Counted from the stretch's first letter, positions 51,206-60,000 are shown. The stretch: 60,000 bases of DNA from Prorocentrum cordatum (GCA_963575745.1 CAUYUJ010003392.1:70001-130000); one strand, 5' to 3'. Notes: generated from the letters alone by a model not told the origin. Made by a program: numbers and translations.

Positions 51206-51990
51206 GCGCGGTGTTCAGACCGCCTTTGTCCCGCTCGCCTTCAAAAGCTCCGCGCGGAGCTTCCCCCGCAGCTTCCACGCGCACCCCGTCTGTCTCATCC
51301 ACCGAAACCACAAGACCTTCCGGAATGTAAGACACAAGCTCCGCGACGCGCCTCACGAACTCTTCGTTCTGAACGCTGAAGAAGCCCCGAACTGCAGCGC
51401 GAGCATCTGCCCGCGAAGATGCACCATCGTCCGCCGCGTCCGCGCTCAGATGCGCAAAAAACTCCTGCTCGCACTGGTCCACGACAGCTGGGCACATCCT
51501 CTTCAAGGCTGACCAGAAGATCTCCGCCTCCTCGCCCCCCGATCCTCGCATGCTCGGCACTGCGAACTCGGTCCACAACATGTCTGTGATCACACTGTGC
51601 GTCGCGGCGGCCGTGGAGCCAGGCACCGCCGCCCCAGGCAGCCGCCGCAAGCCCGCCACGGCAATGTCTCTCGGCGACGCGGCCCGCAGCATGCCTCCTT
51701 CAGCTGCGACGCCCCAGGTGGCGTGAATAGCGCAGGCGCCATCTGCGCACGTGCGCGCCGCCTGCAAGTTTCCAGCAAACTGCCGTCGGACTGGCCCCGG
51801 AACGGGATCCTCAGTATCCCAGGCAATTCGATACCGCGTCGGCCATAGAGAAACACCGTCATCACGGGCCGAGCGCACGTCCACTGCGGGCGCGGCCACA
51901 TCTGCAACAGCGCCGGCCCCACGGCGCGGCATGGCGACACCGCCAATCCAAGACAGCGTATGAGGCTCGCCAGCCAGAGCTGAAATATAA
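51186..51990 (-). CDS. OTU-like N-half with DGxC catalytic motif
   Basis: Residues 62-73 of the frame (CADGACAIHATW) fit the OTU nucleophile motif DGxC; LWPTRYRIAWDTEDPVPGP precedes it. After it comes a helical stretch (AEIFWSALKRMCPAVVDQCE, EFVRRVAELVSYIPEGLVVS) and the frame closes at 51186, just inside the start of the next frame, so a splice or frameshift joins them. The spacing between Cys here and His downstream (about 370 residues) is much longer than in compact OTU proteases, which lowers confidence. A TATATTTCAG acceptor near 51990 fits an upstream exon at 52129. Confidence 0.5.
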
Positions 51991-52129
51991 TAGTGCCACC
52001 GCGCTCAACAAGGATACCTTCGGAGCGCAGCGCGGCGAGGTGCTGCAAACAAAGATTTCGCGCCCAAACGTTTACGGACTGTGCGCGCCACATCGTAAAC
52101 TCACGCTCTTCACTCTCCCCCTTATCCAT
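51960..52129 (-). CDS. candidate first exon of the Helitron gene
   Basis: ATG at 52129 opens MDKGESEEREFTMWRAQSVN, then VWARNLCLQHLAALRSEGIL, a protein-like start lying directly upstream of the OTU-like frame in a different phase. The following TATATTTCAG looks like a 3' splice site. The 5' splice site is not certain (a GGTATCC lies at about 52015). No domain recognised. Confidence 0.4.
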
Positions 52130-52429
52130 GGTACGGAACTGCTATGATGTGTAAGACTTCGAAGTATCCAACGCAATTGATCTCAGTACCGATAGCACAA
52201 ACTCGCACAACCACAATCGATCGCAGTAGCGACCGCATTCGATGGATCTCACTACAAGTATCACTCCATCGGCCTCGCCATTGATCTGGCGAACTTACGA
52301 TTCGCGGAGATCGTACATGCCGTCGAACTCTGCTCAAACACTTGTACATCGGTCCCCATCGGAGCCGGTCCCGCCACTGTTCACCTCCACGGTCTATCCT
52401 TGGACGTTCCAACTGCGGCGACAACATCG

Positions 52430-52620
52430 CCCGAAAAAGCGACCTCCAGACCCCAAGTTGTCTCGAGTCCCCGAGTCCCGAGACCCCCGCCTCATCCACC
52501 CAGCATGCCGCAGCCGCCAAACTCGAAGTTGTCGTGAAAGTCCCTGAAAGTTCTGGAGCTCCACCCTCATCCACCCTGCATACCGCGGCCGCCAGACCCC
52601 AAGTTGTCCCGTGAATCCGG
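52430..52620. repeat. ~96-bp direct repeat, two copies
   Basis: CCAGACCCCAAGTTGTC, CTCATCCACCC and GCCGC-CAR-type blocks recur about 96 bp apart upstream of the Helitron gene. Confidence 0.5.
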
Positions 52621-52629
52621 CGGCGTGGA

Positions 52630-52925
52630 CTCACTCCAGATGGCTTCCGAAACTTGCGAGGAGGTGGGGGATCGAAGCAAGATGATGAGTTCTCCTCTGC
52701 CCCCCCCAGCCTCCTCATATTAATCCTCGCCCACATCCACGTCCATTATCCTTCCGCCTCCTCCCGACCGCCGTCCTCCCATCTGCGCTCTCATCACCCA
52801 CATCGTCCTCGTAGCCTGCAATCCTGCATGCTCCTGAAGGCGGGCAGGTAGTAATGCGAACTTTCCAGACTCGACGGCCCCCGGGACCGCAAAAAAAATG
52901 ACCGAGGACGAAAAGCTGGCCCCAG
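52630..52925. other. no gene recognised
   Basis: CT-rich sequence with short frames only. Confidence 0.35.
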
Positions 52926-52929
52926 GACG

Positions 52930-53065
52930 ACCCGATTTTTCGCCCCGAGTCGGTTCAGACAGTCCTGGGGCCGAGAAACGGCCTTTGGCCGCCGACAGCG
53001 TTGAACATCCAACCGTTGCAATTCTCTTGCGTCGCCAGGATCTACTCTCGAATCTCGAACAAAGC
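52930..53065 (+). repeat. GGCCGAGARACGGCC dispersed repeat, direct copy 1
   Basis: CAGTCCTGGGGCCGAGAAAC then GGCCTTTGGCCGCCGACAGC, CCGTTGCAA and CTTGCGTCGCCA match 57700-57830 in order and orientation. The two copies bracket the RPA-like gene. Confidence 0.75.
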
Positions 53066-53478
53066 GGGGAGGGAGGAGGGCGGACTCAGGCCTCCCGAGC
53101 CTCCTGTGTCGAACAAAAAGAGACGGATGATGAAGATTAGTAGGAAGCACAAATCACAGTAACGGAAGACTGTTTCCTGCGCGCTCGCTACAGTGCCGAA
53201 GAAACAAGATAACTGAACACGACATCCAGAACTACTCGCGCGCCCAGAATGGGCACTATTCGAAATGGATGGACTGTAATGCTCTGCTACACAACCCCGA
53301 CAAGCTCTGCACTCGGCCTGCCATCGGGCAGCCCGACATCGAGCGATGCATCATAGCGCGCCCGAGTCCTGGGCGATCAAAGAAGCCACCGCAACCCAGC
53401 TCCCATCACTTGATGACACAGGTCGAGCAATGGCGCCACCAACACGAGACTCTGCGATCTGAAGCAACACCGTTCCCG

Positions 53479-56364
53479 TCACTTGATGGCGATTTCAATG
53501 ATGGGCTCCGGGACAACGTCGACCTGCGTGACGGGCATGAGAAGCGCGTCCTTGAGAAGGTACAGCATGCCTGGGGCGCTACCAATGGGCCCCCGCCCCG
53601 TCCCATGGTAGACCACGGCACGCATGCCGTCGGCGAGCGCCCGACTGCCAGCGTTATGGCCCACGGCGCAACACTGGATGAAGGCCCCTGCAGGATCCAC
53701 CAGGCAAAACACGCGCTTCGGGCTGCCAGCAACCGTCGCTCCCATGTCCTGCACACATGTCACGACGCCTGAGAAAGTTCCCCGAAATGGTGCCTCCAAG
53801 CGGTCTTTCAAGCCGAAGAAGTCGACGCAAACGCCGTGCGCGGGCACCTCGTACGCACGCCCGGGAGCCATGAAGGGAGACGACGCCGTCACGAGCGCCA
53901 TTACTTTGGTCACAGGCATGAGAGGGCTCCGAGCCGAGCTCGTGTGCAGCGTGCGGATTGGCGTCACCATGGCGCCGTTCCAGTCGCTCGAGGATAAGCT
54001 GCTCACCCGCACGTTGGTCACGCGAATGATCGGCTTCTGCTGCTGCTCTGGCCGCCCGCCCCGTCTTGCTCCCGTCTGTTTGGCGGCCACTTCTGCTAAG
54101 AACTGTTTGACGGCGTCGTCCCATAAGGTCAGGATAAGAGGCCCCGTGCGGTCCATGACGAGAACGTCCATGGCCATCGTCGTCTTCTCGGGCGCGCTCG
54201 CCTTGCGCTTGGATGGCGACTTCCCAGCATCCCCCTTTCCGACGGCTCGAGGCTTGTCGTCGTGCGCCAGCACGTACCCTTCGTAGACGAAATAGCCGTC
54301 CACACTGCCATCTGCATACACAACGATGCTCCCGATGTACTCTGCGGCATCGGCCTGGGGGACCGCCGTGCGAACCTCAACCGACAAATCGCCCAACACC
54401 CCCTCGACTCCCAACTCACCGTGGCTCACCCTTGAGCCCTCAATGCGTCTGGCCTTGCTCGCCGGTCTGGACGAAGCCGCGCCGCGCGCCGACTCGAGGA
54501 CAATCGACGCCACGCCAGACGCCTGCGGGCCGCCCGCCCCGCGCTTCGTCTCAAACATGCCACTCTCCGTCATGTTCTTCAGAATGAGGTAGTACTGCTC
54601 CTTGCAGAAGTCCGCTGGCGGGTCTTCGGGTAGCGCAGCCCTCAGCGCCGCCGGAATGGCCCGGCAGCAGTCCGCCCACGCCGTCGCCAGCGCCTGCCCC
54701 ACGGCGTCGAAGTCTTCCCTGCTCCTCCCTACGAGCAATGCTTCCTTGACCGTTACGCCCAAGCCTTCGGTACTCTCGTCGGGTTGATACATCGGCAGAG
54801 GGGCATCCAGGTCCAACTGCATGCCATCAGTCGCGTCAGCGAAACCGCGGCGCTCCATCATGCCCTTCAAGATGACGTAGTACTGCTCCTGGAAGAACTC
54901 TCGAGGCGCGTCCGTGGGGAGCGCGGCCCGCAGCGACGCTGGAAACGCAGCGCGGCGATCGGCCCACGCCAGTGCCACGGACACGTTCACCTCTTCCAGC
55001 TCTTCAGCGCTCCTCCCTGCAAGCAGCGCTTGCTTCGCCTCCATGGGCATGCCTTCGGTGCTCTCATCGGGCGAAACGACTGGCTCCGCCAGCGGCAGCG
55101 CCATCTCCAAGTCGCGCCCCGCGTCCTCGAACTTCCCCTTCGCCGTCATGTTCTGGAGAATGAGGTAATAAGTTTCTTGCAGAAACTCCGACGGAGGTAC
55201 TTTTGGCAACGCGGCCCTGTAGGACGCGGGTATTGTGCTGCAGCGATCTGTCCAGGCAGACGCCACGGCGCGGTCCACCTCCTCCAGGTCCCGGGCGCTC
55301 CTCCCCGCAAGCAGGGCGTTCTTAGCGTCCAGACAAATGCCCTCCGTGCTTTCCTCTGGCCGCACCGCCGGCCGCGGAGCAGCCGCCGCCGACGCCAGCG
55401 CCCCCGCGGCATCTGCCTTGCGCCGCGAAAGCACGACGTCTTCCATGATGTCGTAATACTGCTGGATGAGGAACTTGCTGCAGACACCGTGCACGTCCCC
55501 CACGACACCCTCGACGGACGAACGGATTCCGCGCCGCATATGGTGCAACTGCGCGTCGAACACGGCAACATCAGCGGACGTGAGCTCCTTCATGACGGCC
55601 ACCGCGGCAGCCCGCTTCTGCTCGCACGGCAGACTACTCGGCTGCACCATAGGAATGAAGACGCCGAACTCGAAGCGGTGCGAGAGCTTCCCCGAGTCCG
55701 CGAACTTAGCCACGTAGAACTCCCGCACGTGCGTGTAGTACGAATCACGAGCCCACCGCGCTTCCCGGACCGGCGGAGGCACGTCCGCGTCCTCGCAGGC
55801 GTCGCGGAAGAAGGCCGCCTTCCTCGCATCGATGAAGGATTGGAGCTCGACGCACTCTGTCTTCATCACGAACGCGGCCCAGCTCGCGGCCGCGTCGCGC
55901 TCTGCCTCCCCCGCGCACTCCTCCGGGCGCACCAAGGGGAACCCCCCCGCGTTGGCGCGGCGCGCAATGGCGTCCACCAGACTCGCCAGCGCGTCCCCTT
56001 CCTCATCGTTGTCGTCGTCGCCACATCCGAGCGACACGCACAGCGCGTGGAAATCTGCCATATTCACGTCGTGGCTCTCATCCCACCCACGGGCTTGCAT
56101 GGCGCAGGAGATGTCTTCACAGCTCTTGCCGAACTCGGTGAGGAGCATCTCCAACCCCGCAGCGCCTGGACGCCTCAGCACCCCATCCGAACCTGACGCC
56201 GCCTGCTCGAAGATTGCCACAAAGCGCGCGTCCATCGCAGAAAGTCGCCTCTGCGGGGAGAAAGCGCTAGAGTGGACAGCGGAATCGCGCAAGAACCAAC
56301 GTGCCTGCCAATGCAACATGTTTATATCACATACACATGCGCGGGGAATGGTTGCGGACTTCAA
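53479..56364 (-). CDS. RPA-like tandem OB-fold protein with five ~95-residue repeats
   Basis: An intact 961-codon frame; the more natural start may be the ATG at 56235 (MDARFVAIFEQAASGSDG). Five repeats begin near residues 144, 240, 334, 430 and 527. The last three carry PDESTEG (PEESTEG in the first of them), ALLAGRS, AWADR, RAALP and QYYxILKNM; the first two are diverged. A basic patch follows (KSPSKRKAS, about 715). Then come two OB folds of RPA70 type: about 728-830 (MDVLVMDRTGPLILTLWDDA, RVTNVRV) and about 850-961 (FRGTFSGVVTCVQDMG, PKRVFCLVDPAGAFIQCC, VVYHGTGRGPIGSAPGML). RPA binds single-stranded DNA. Helitrons in other eukaryotes carry RPA-like genes, so same-strand linkage suggests a partner or cargo. 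The frame has no stops. Confidence 0.8.
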   Translation of the reverse strand: MKSATIPRACVCDINMLHWQARWFLRDSAVHSSAFSPQRRLSAMDARFVAIFEQAASGSDGVLRRPGAAGLEMLLTEFGKSCEDISCAMQARGWDESHDVNMADFHALCVSLGCGDDDNDEEGDALASLVDAIARRANAGGFPLVRPEECAGEAERDAAASWAAFVMKTECVELQSFIDARKAAFFRDACEDADVPPPVREARWARDSYYTHVREFYVAKFADSGKLSHRFEFGVFIPMVQPSSLPCEQKRAAAVAVMKELTSADVAVFDAQLHHMRRGIRSSVEGVVGDVHGVCSKFLIQQYYDIMEDVVLSRRKADAAGALASAAAAPRPAVRPEESTEGICLDAKNALLAGRSARDLEEVDRAVASAWTDRCSTIPASYRAALPKVPPSEFLQETYYLILQNMTAKGKFEDAGRDLEMALPLAEPVVSPDESTEGMPMEAKQALLAGRSAEELEEVNVSVALAWADRRAAFPASLRAALPTDAPREFFQEQYYVILKGMMERRGFADATDGMQLDLDAPLPMYQPDESTEGLGVTVKEALLVGRSREDFDAVGQALATAWADCCRAIPAALRAALPEDPPADFCKEQYYLILKNMTESGMFETKRGAGGPQASGVASIVLESARGAASSRPASKARRIEGSRVSHGELGVEGVLGDLSVEVRTAVPQADAAEYIGSIVVYADGSVDGYFVYEGYVLAHDDKPRAVGKGDAGKSPSKRKASAPEKTTMAMDVLVMDRTGPLILTLWDDAVKQFLAEVAAKQTGARRGGRPEQQQKPIIRVTNVRVSSLSSSDWNGAMVTPIRTLHTSSARSPLMPVTKVMALVTASSPFMAPGRAYEVPAHGVCVDFFGLKDRLEAPFRGTFSGVVTCVQDMGATVAGSPKRVFCLVDPAGAFIQCCAVGHNAGSRALADGMRAVVYHGTGRGPIGSAPGMLYLLKDALLMPVTQVDVVPEPIIEIAIK

Positions 56365-56403
56365 TGCAGTCTGTTCCTCTTGATCACCCGACTCCTCCCG
56401 AAA

Positions 56404-56830
56404 CTAACACATCGTGCCCCCTCTTGTCTAGGAACGCGTGGGCGCGACTTATCTGACATCGTGGGCTTCTGCACCCGGCGTGTGTCGCGGTGCACACTAC
56501 CGTGTCCGCGCCTGTTATCCAGTTCGGGGGAACATCAATATTTCTCCGCCCTTGTTGTGGACACGGCCGACTAACAGCTCGGAGTTTCGCCCCTCCGGCA
56601 GAGCGGCCGGGCGATAATGCCACGCCCAGGCTAAAGCAAGAACAGAGAGCAGGGAGAACTGTGAACAAATCGTGCCCTGCCCGCATTGGCGTAGCAGCAT
56701 GCGAACAGCAGCGAGCAGCGATTGGAAGCGATGTTCACAAATTGTGCCCCCTTCTTGTGTGGCAGTGTGCGGGCAGCACCGGGCAGCGCTTGGAAAGCGA
56801 CGTTAACGAAACGTGCCCCACTCTTGTGTA
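56404..56830. repeat. ~70-bp degenerate repeats upstream of the RPA-like gene
   Basis: RTGCCCC-CTTGTGTRGC and GGGCAGCGCTTGGAAGCGA-type blocks recur near 56415, 56665, 56740 and 56810. They lie just 5' of the minus-strand gene start and could be a repetitive upstream region; function unknown. Confidence 0.5.
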
Positions 56831-56839
56831 GCCACGCTT

Positions 56840-57640
56840 GTACATGTCGTACCGGTGCGTTTGTCGGAGTGCGTCCTGGCCAGACTCTCAAGGTCGGACC
56901 TGGCCGTGGCGACGACGAAACCTGCGCCGCGTGGCGTACCGAGCGCGGCTGGAGCACATGGCACACTCGGCACACGTGGAACAATTGGCGCATCTGGCGC
57001 ACCATGCGCGCCTGGCACGCTGGGGCCCCTGAAGCACCTGGCGCACTTGGCGCGGGTGGCGCACCTGGCAAGCGAGACATCGTGTGGCATTCCGACGTGC
57101 CGGGTTTCAAGGGCCATGCCACCCAACGCCCGGATTCCAGCCTCGGCCAAGCTCTGGCCAGCTGCTCGGAGCCGCCCAGGTCGCCGAAGAATAACCTTGT
57201 ACGGAGTTTGAGCGCCCATCGAGAGTACAAAGCTGCCGCCCACGAGTTGGTGGAGCGGAGAGTCTGAGGTCAACCGCCAGCTGGCTCGAGTTTGGTACAT
57301 GGTGCGAGTTCACGCAATTTTTAAAATGATTGTGGCAAGTATGAACTGTTACAATGCTGTTGGCGATCGATGAATAATGCCTGTATATCAGAATATGATC
57401 TGAACGCCAGGCGTGATCCCAAGCCTATCGACAACAGGTAGAGCAACCCGCTGCGACGTCTTCCCACGATGTGCAGCGTATGCGGGCCATCCTGCTTGCA
57501 AGCAAATCACACTTCCATCGATCACTTGGGGGATCGACGATCTGGGGCGCAGATCGAGCTCTCACAGAGGATCGGCGTCCAGATGGAGGTCTCCAGCTCA
57601 GAGCTGCATATGGGCACCCCTCCGACAACTCCATCTCTTT
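56840..57640. other. no gene recognised
   Basis: 56950-57080 is a loose CTGGCGCACC/TGGCACAC minisatellite. The rest is mixed sequence; the frames are unlikely to be coding. Confidence 0.4.
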
Positions 57641-57699
57641 TCGCTCCCGCGACGTCGATTCTTTCTGGCAACGTGGTCCCCCGGATGCCTCGATAGCTT

Positions 57700-57830
57700 C
57701 CCCAGAGCCGGCTTTTTGTTCCAAATCGATTCTTGCAGTCCCAAGGCCGGGAAACGGCCTCCGGAGGCCGACAGCGCCAAAGGACCGCCCGTTGCAACGC
57801 TTGTTGCGTCGCCAAATATCTGAAGGAAAT
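57700..57830 (+). repeat. GGCCGAGARACGGCC dispersed repeat, direct copy 2
   Basis: CAGTCCCAAGGCCGGGAAAC then GGCCTCCGGAGGCCGACAGC, CCGTTGCAAC and TTGCGTCGCCA, matching 52930-53065. Confidence 0.75.
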
Positions 57831-57943
57831 CCACTCAAGATGGGTCCCCGGGCTTCCCCACCATGGTCTACACGCACAATTTTTTCGCGCTGCGTGCAGC
57901 CGTAGCGACCCCGGACCCCTCCCGGGGTCCATCCGATGCAGTG

Positions 57944-58062
57944 TTTCGTGTTGGGTCCGTTTTTGAGGGCCCCGGGTCCCGAAAACGGCCTCTGCGGGCC
58001 GAGAGCGACGAAAAACCAAGGCCGCCAACAAAAAATCGGTGGAAAAAGTTACGCTAATCTTT
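57944..58062 (+). repeat. GGCCGAGARACGGCC dispersed repeat, third plus copy
   Basis: GGGCCCCGGGTCCCGAAAAC then GGCCTCTGCGGGCCGAGAGC; inverted relative of 40095-40215. Confidence 0.65.
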
Positions 58063-58069
58063 CGGGCCA

Positions 58070-58560
58070 GTGGGGGAGGAGCGGGAGGAGCGGCAGAGGG
58101 CGCGGAGGAGCAGGGAGCGGGAGCCGGGAGCCGGGAGGAGGCACCGGGTACTTTGATCGTCGGGTGGCTGTAAGTGCGGTAAGAGCGTTCATCTTACATA
58201 ATCTTAGTTAAGCCATAGAACGTACACTTGTTGATCGCGCATCTCATGTGTGCATATGCAATACTTATGGTGTTTGTAAGTGTAGATGTAAGTAATATAC
58301 TAAGTTAGATATCTCTGCTAAGTCGATGGGGCTGAACATATTCGTGTTTTTGCTAATCATTTGCGTATTTTTTATTCTTAACTTTTTTGAAATCCATTGA
58401 ATTTCCGTTGTTGTTGTTGTTCAGTTGTTCAGGACCGAGGCGCCGCAGGTACTTGCTGTACCTCGCGGCCGCGGCGCTGCGGGCTGCGCGCATGCCCGCG
58501 GGGAGGGGGGAGGGAAGGAGGAAAATGTTTATCCATGTGTCTTCGGCCCTCCCTTATCCC
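58070..58560. other. no gene recognised; AT-rich island
   Basis: 58180-58420 is AT-rich compared with everything around it (TTTTTTATTCTTAAC etc.) with no frame; flanked by GC-rich sequence. Confidence 0.5.
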
Positions 58561-58564
58561 CCCT

Positions 58565-58960
58565 TTCCTTAGGCGGCGCACCGCCTTCTCCTCCGTCGCC
58601 TCGTCCTCCGTCGGCGGTAATCCGCCTTCTCCCCCCCCCATGGCGGCAATCCGCCTTCTCCCCCTCCGTGGCGGCAAACCGCCCTTCTGGCGGCAAACCG
58701 CTTTCTCCTCCTTTGGCGGCAAACCGCCTACCCCTTCTGGCGGCAAACCGCCTTCTCCTCCTCTGGCGGCAAACCGCCTACCCCTTCTGGGGGCAAACCG
58801 CCTACTCCTCCTCTGGCGGCAAACCGCCTTCTCCTCCTCGTGGCGGGAAACCGCTTCTTCCCAACCGCCCTATCGGCGGCTTGCTTTGCCGCCTCCTTCC
58901 ACCCCCTCGGCGGCAAGCCGCCCACCCCTTTCCCCCCTCCCCTCCCTGGCCTCTCCTTGA
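58565..58960. repeat. GGCGGCAAACCGCC mini-hairpin array
   Basis: About a dozen units of TGGCGGCAAACCGCCTTCTC type, 24-30 bp apart. Each is a five-base GGCGG/CCGCC stem with a CAAA-type loop, joined by TTCTCCTCC-type linkers. Confidence 0.9.
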
Positions 58961-59063
58961 CCCACCCTCCCCCATAGCTCTCTTCTTCCCCCCCGCGCAC
59001 CCTTCGGCACCCCCTCCCCCGCCCCCCCTTCGACACCCCCCCCCCTGCGCCCCCCCTCACCCA

Positions 59064-59182
59064 GGAGGAGGAGGAGGAGGAGGGAGAGGAGGAAGAGGAG
59101 AAGGAGGAGGAGGAGGAGGGGGAGGAGGGGGAGGAGGGGGAGGAGGAGGAGGAGGAGGAGGAGGGGGAGGAGGAGGAGGAGC
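59064..59182. repeat. GGA purine tract
   Basis: GGA triplets with GGGGGAGG interruptions, ending about 145 bp before the start of the gene at 59328. Confidence 0.95.
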
Positions 59183-59327
59183 AGGAAGAGCAGGAGTAGG
59201 ATATGTCCGTCGCACGCGCGTTGGCTCGATCCGTTTTTGGCGAGCCCTCCTCCGAGGGCTTCGGGCGGCGTGCGCGCGCGGGGAGTCGCGCACTCCGCTC
59301 GGCGCGCGGTCGCGCCGCATCGCTGCC

Positions 59328-60000
59328 ATGGAGGGCATCCTTCGAGGCCGCCTGGAGGAGGCGCGGGCGGCGTTCGTAGCGCGCGGCAGTGCGACGGAGC
59401 ACCTTCCTGCCTGCATCCAGGCGGCGACGTCCCAGCGCTGGTCGCAGCTCCAGAGTGCGCAGTTTGCTGCTTTGGGCGGCGGCGTGGGGTGGGCGCAGTC
59501 CGAGCTGGGAGACTTCTTGCAGGCTCTGTCGTCGGGCAGCCTGCAGGGGAGGAAGCTCCAGAACTACGAGGGGTTCATTGAATTTCTGACGCCTCAGTTG
59601 TGGGAGTTCGTGCTCTCGCCGCATTCGGGCTTCACTGCCGAGATGGCGGCGTTCTCAGAGCACCTCGGGGCGCTTGGCCTGAGGCATCCGAGCTGCCCGA
59701 CGGCCGCCAATATGGCAGCATTCTTGTTGCTGGTGTGCAAGCAGACAGGCGTGGAGACGGGCGAGATCACGAGGGAGCTGTTGCAGTCATATCTGGCCAC
59801 AGTGAAATCCTCGTTCAAGAATCTCGTGGCGACGATGCCGCCGCCCAGGGATGGCATCCAGGCTCTCCCCATCACGCCTGGGAGGCTCCAGTCTCAGTAC
59901 CCCATCACGTACGTCGACGCCTTCCCGCCAGGTGTTGGAGCGACGGCGCCGCAGATAAATCCCGTCGAGATGGTGACGATTGCGAAGCTGATTAATCTCC
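59328..60000 (+). CDS. partial gene, unrecognised protein
   Basis: ATG at 59328 in the context GCTGCCATGG opens a frame that stays open through 224 codons to the window edge. It reads MEGILRGRLEEARAAFVARG, then TSQRWSQLQSAQFAALGGG, LQNYEGFIEFLTPQLWEFVL, FTAEMAAFSEHLGALGLRHP, ANMAAFLLLVCKQTGVETGE, LLQSYLATVKSSFKNLVATM and PITYVDAFPPG. The codons end mostly in G or C, the composition is mixed-helical and soluble, and there is no signal peptide. I do not recognise a domain. A purine tract and mini-hairpin array lie directly upstream. The 3' end and any introns are outside the window. Confidence 0.75.
   Translation, partial: MEGILRGRLEEARAAFVARGSATEHLPACIQAATSQRWSQLQSAQFAALGGGVGWAQSELGDFLQALSSGSLQGRKLQNYEGFIEFLTPQLWEFVLSPHSGFTAEMAAFSEHLGALGLRHPSCPTAANMAAFLLLVCKQTGVETGEITRELLQSYLATVKSSFKNLVATMPPPRDGIQALPITPGRLQSQYPITYVDAFPPGVGATAPQINPVEMVTIAKLINL

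Larger units (their letters stand above)
40988..52129 (-). mobile_element. Helitron-like element core: OTU?-Rep-helicase-zinc tail gene
   Basis: Four long minus-strand frames and one short first frame lie in the order expected for a Helitron-type Rep/Hel transposase and complement each other's missing parts. The HUH nickase N-half and C-half sit on two sides of one intron, and helicase motifs I-III and V-VI on two sides of another gap. Helitrons move by rolling-circle/peel-and-paste DNA synthesis using the HUH nickase and a PIF1-family helicase. I did not locate the terminal TC and hairpin-CTRR ends, so the true element borders are unknown. Intron-split coding suggests nuclear expression as one large (>3000 residue) protein. 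Confidence 0.75.

Noticed and set aside
46353-56196. Long plus-strand frames at 46353-47588, 49736-50914 and 54784-56196
   Set aside because: They are antisense to the Rep/helicase, OTU-like and RPA-like frames, have Arg/Ser/His-rich composition and no domains; expected shadows of GC-rich codon use.
59240-59260. A second spliced-leader relic (CCGTTTTTGGCGAG)
   Set aside because: Only partial resemblance; the SL 3' half GGCTCAAG is absent.

Overview
The window reads as nuclear DNA of a dinoflagellate. Four things point that way: GC-rich, repeat-saturated sequence; a run of 37-residue PPR repeats of the dinoflagellate type (NSACEKxRRxQQ); a piece of a chlorophyll a/c-binding (LHC/FCP) polyprotein; and, beside them, tandem relics of the dinoflagellate trans-spliced leader (SL). 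No rRNA, tRNA or CRISPR array is seen. No promoter or terminator can be called.

Layout. 1-4.7 kb: short tandem and dispersed repeats. 4.68-7.22 kb, minus strand: a processed, retroposed gene relic (SL relics, alanine-coding GCC-rich segment, about twelve degenerate PPR repeats, LHC fragment), broken by frame changes and stops. 7.2-21 kb: purine tracts, small inverted-repeat elements (some with clear target duplications) and several stacked satellites (73 bp, hexanucleotide, about 160 bp). 19.7-20.9 kb: a large inverted satellite. 21-28.8 kb: duplicated modules, a 196-bp MITE, a GAC array and weak gene fragments. 29-31.3 kb: arrays of 20-bp and 23-bp units that form tiny hairpins. 31.5-40 kb: a ~150-bp repeat, a purine-rich AAGAGGCCCC repeat family, a near-perfect foldback and a ~760-bp direct duplication.

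41-56.4 kb is the coding core, all on the minus strand. From 52.1 to 41.0 kb lie the pieces of one very large Helitron-like transposase gene: a possible OTU-like protease region, a Cys-rich/DUF6570-like start, a Rep (HUH) nickase with HVH, a PIF1-type helicase, and a C-terminal tail of about twelve C2C2 zinc modules. The pieces are in different open frames. At least one junction is a good 228-bp phase-0 GT-AG intron, and another splits the helicase between motifs III and V. Upstream in the same orientation is a 961-codon gene with five ~95-residue repeats followed by two RPA-like OB folds, plausibly the single-strand-binding partner or cargo of the same system. Copies of one dispersed repeat flank this RPA-like gene directly and occur inverted just beyond the far end of the transposase.

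The window closes with a new plus-strand gene, open from 59328 to the edge, preceded by mini-hairpin repeats.
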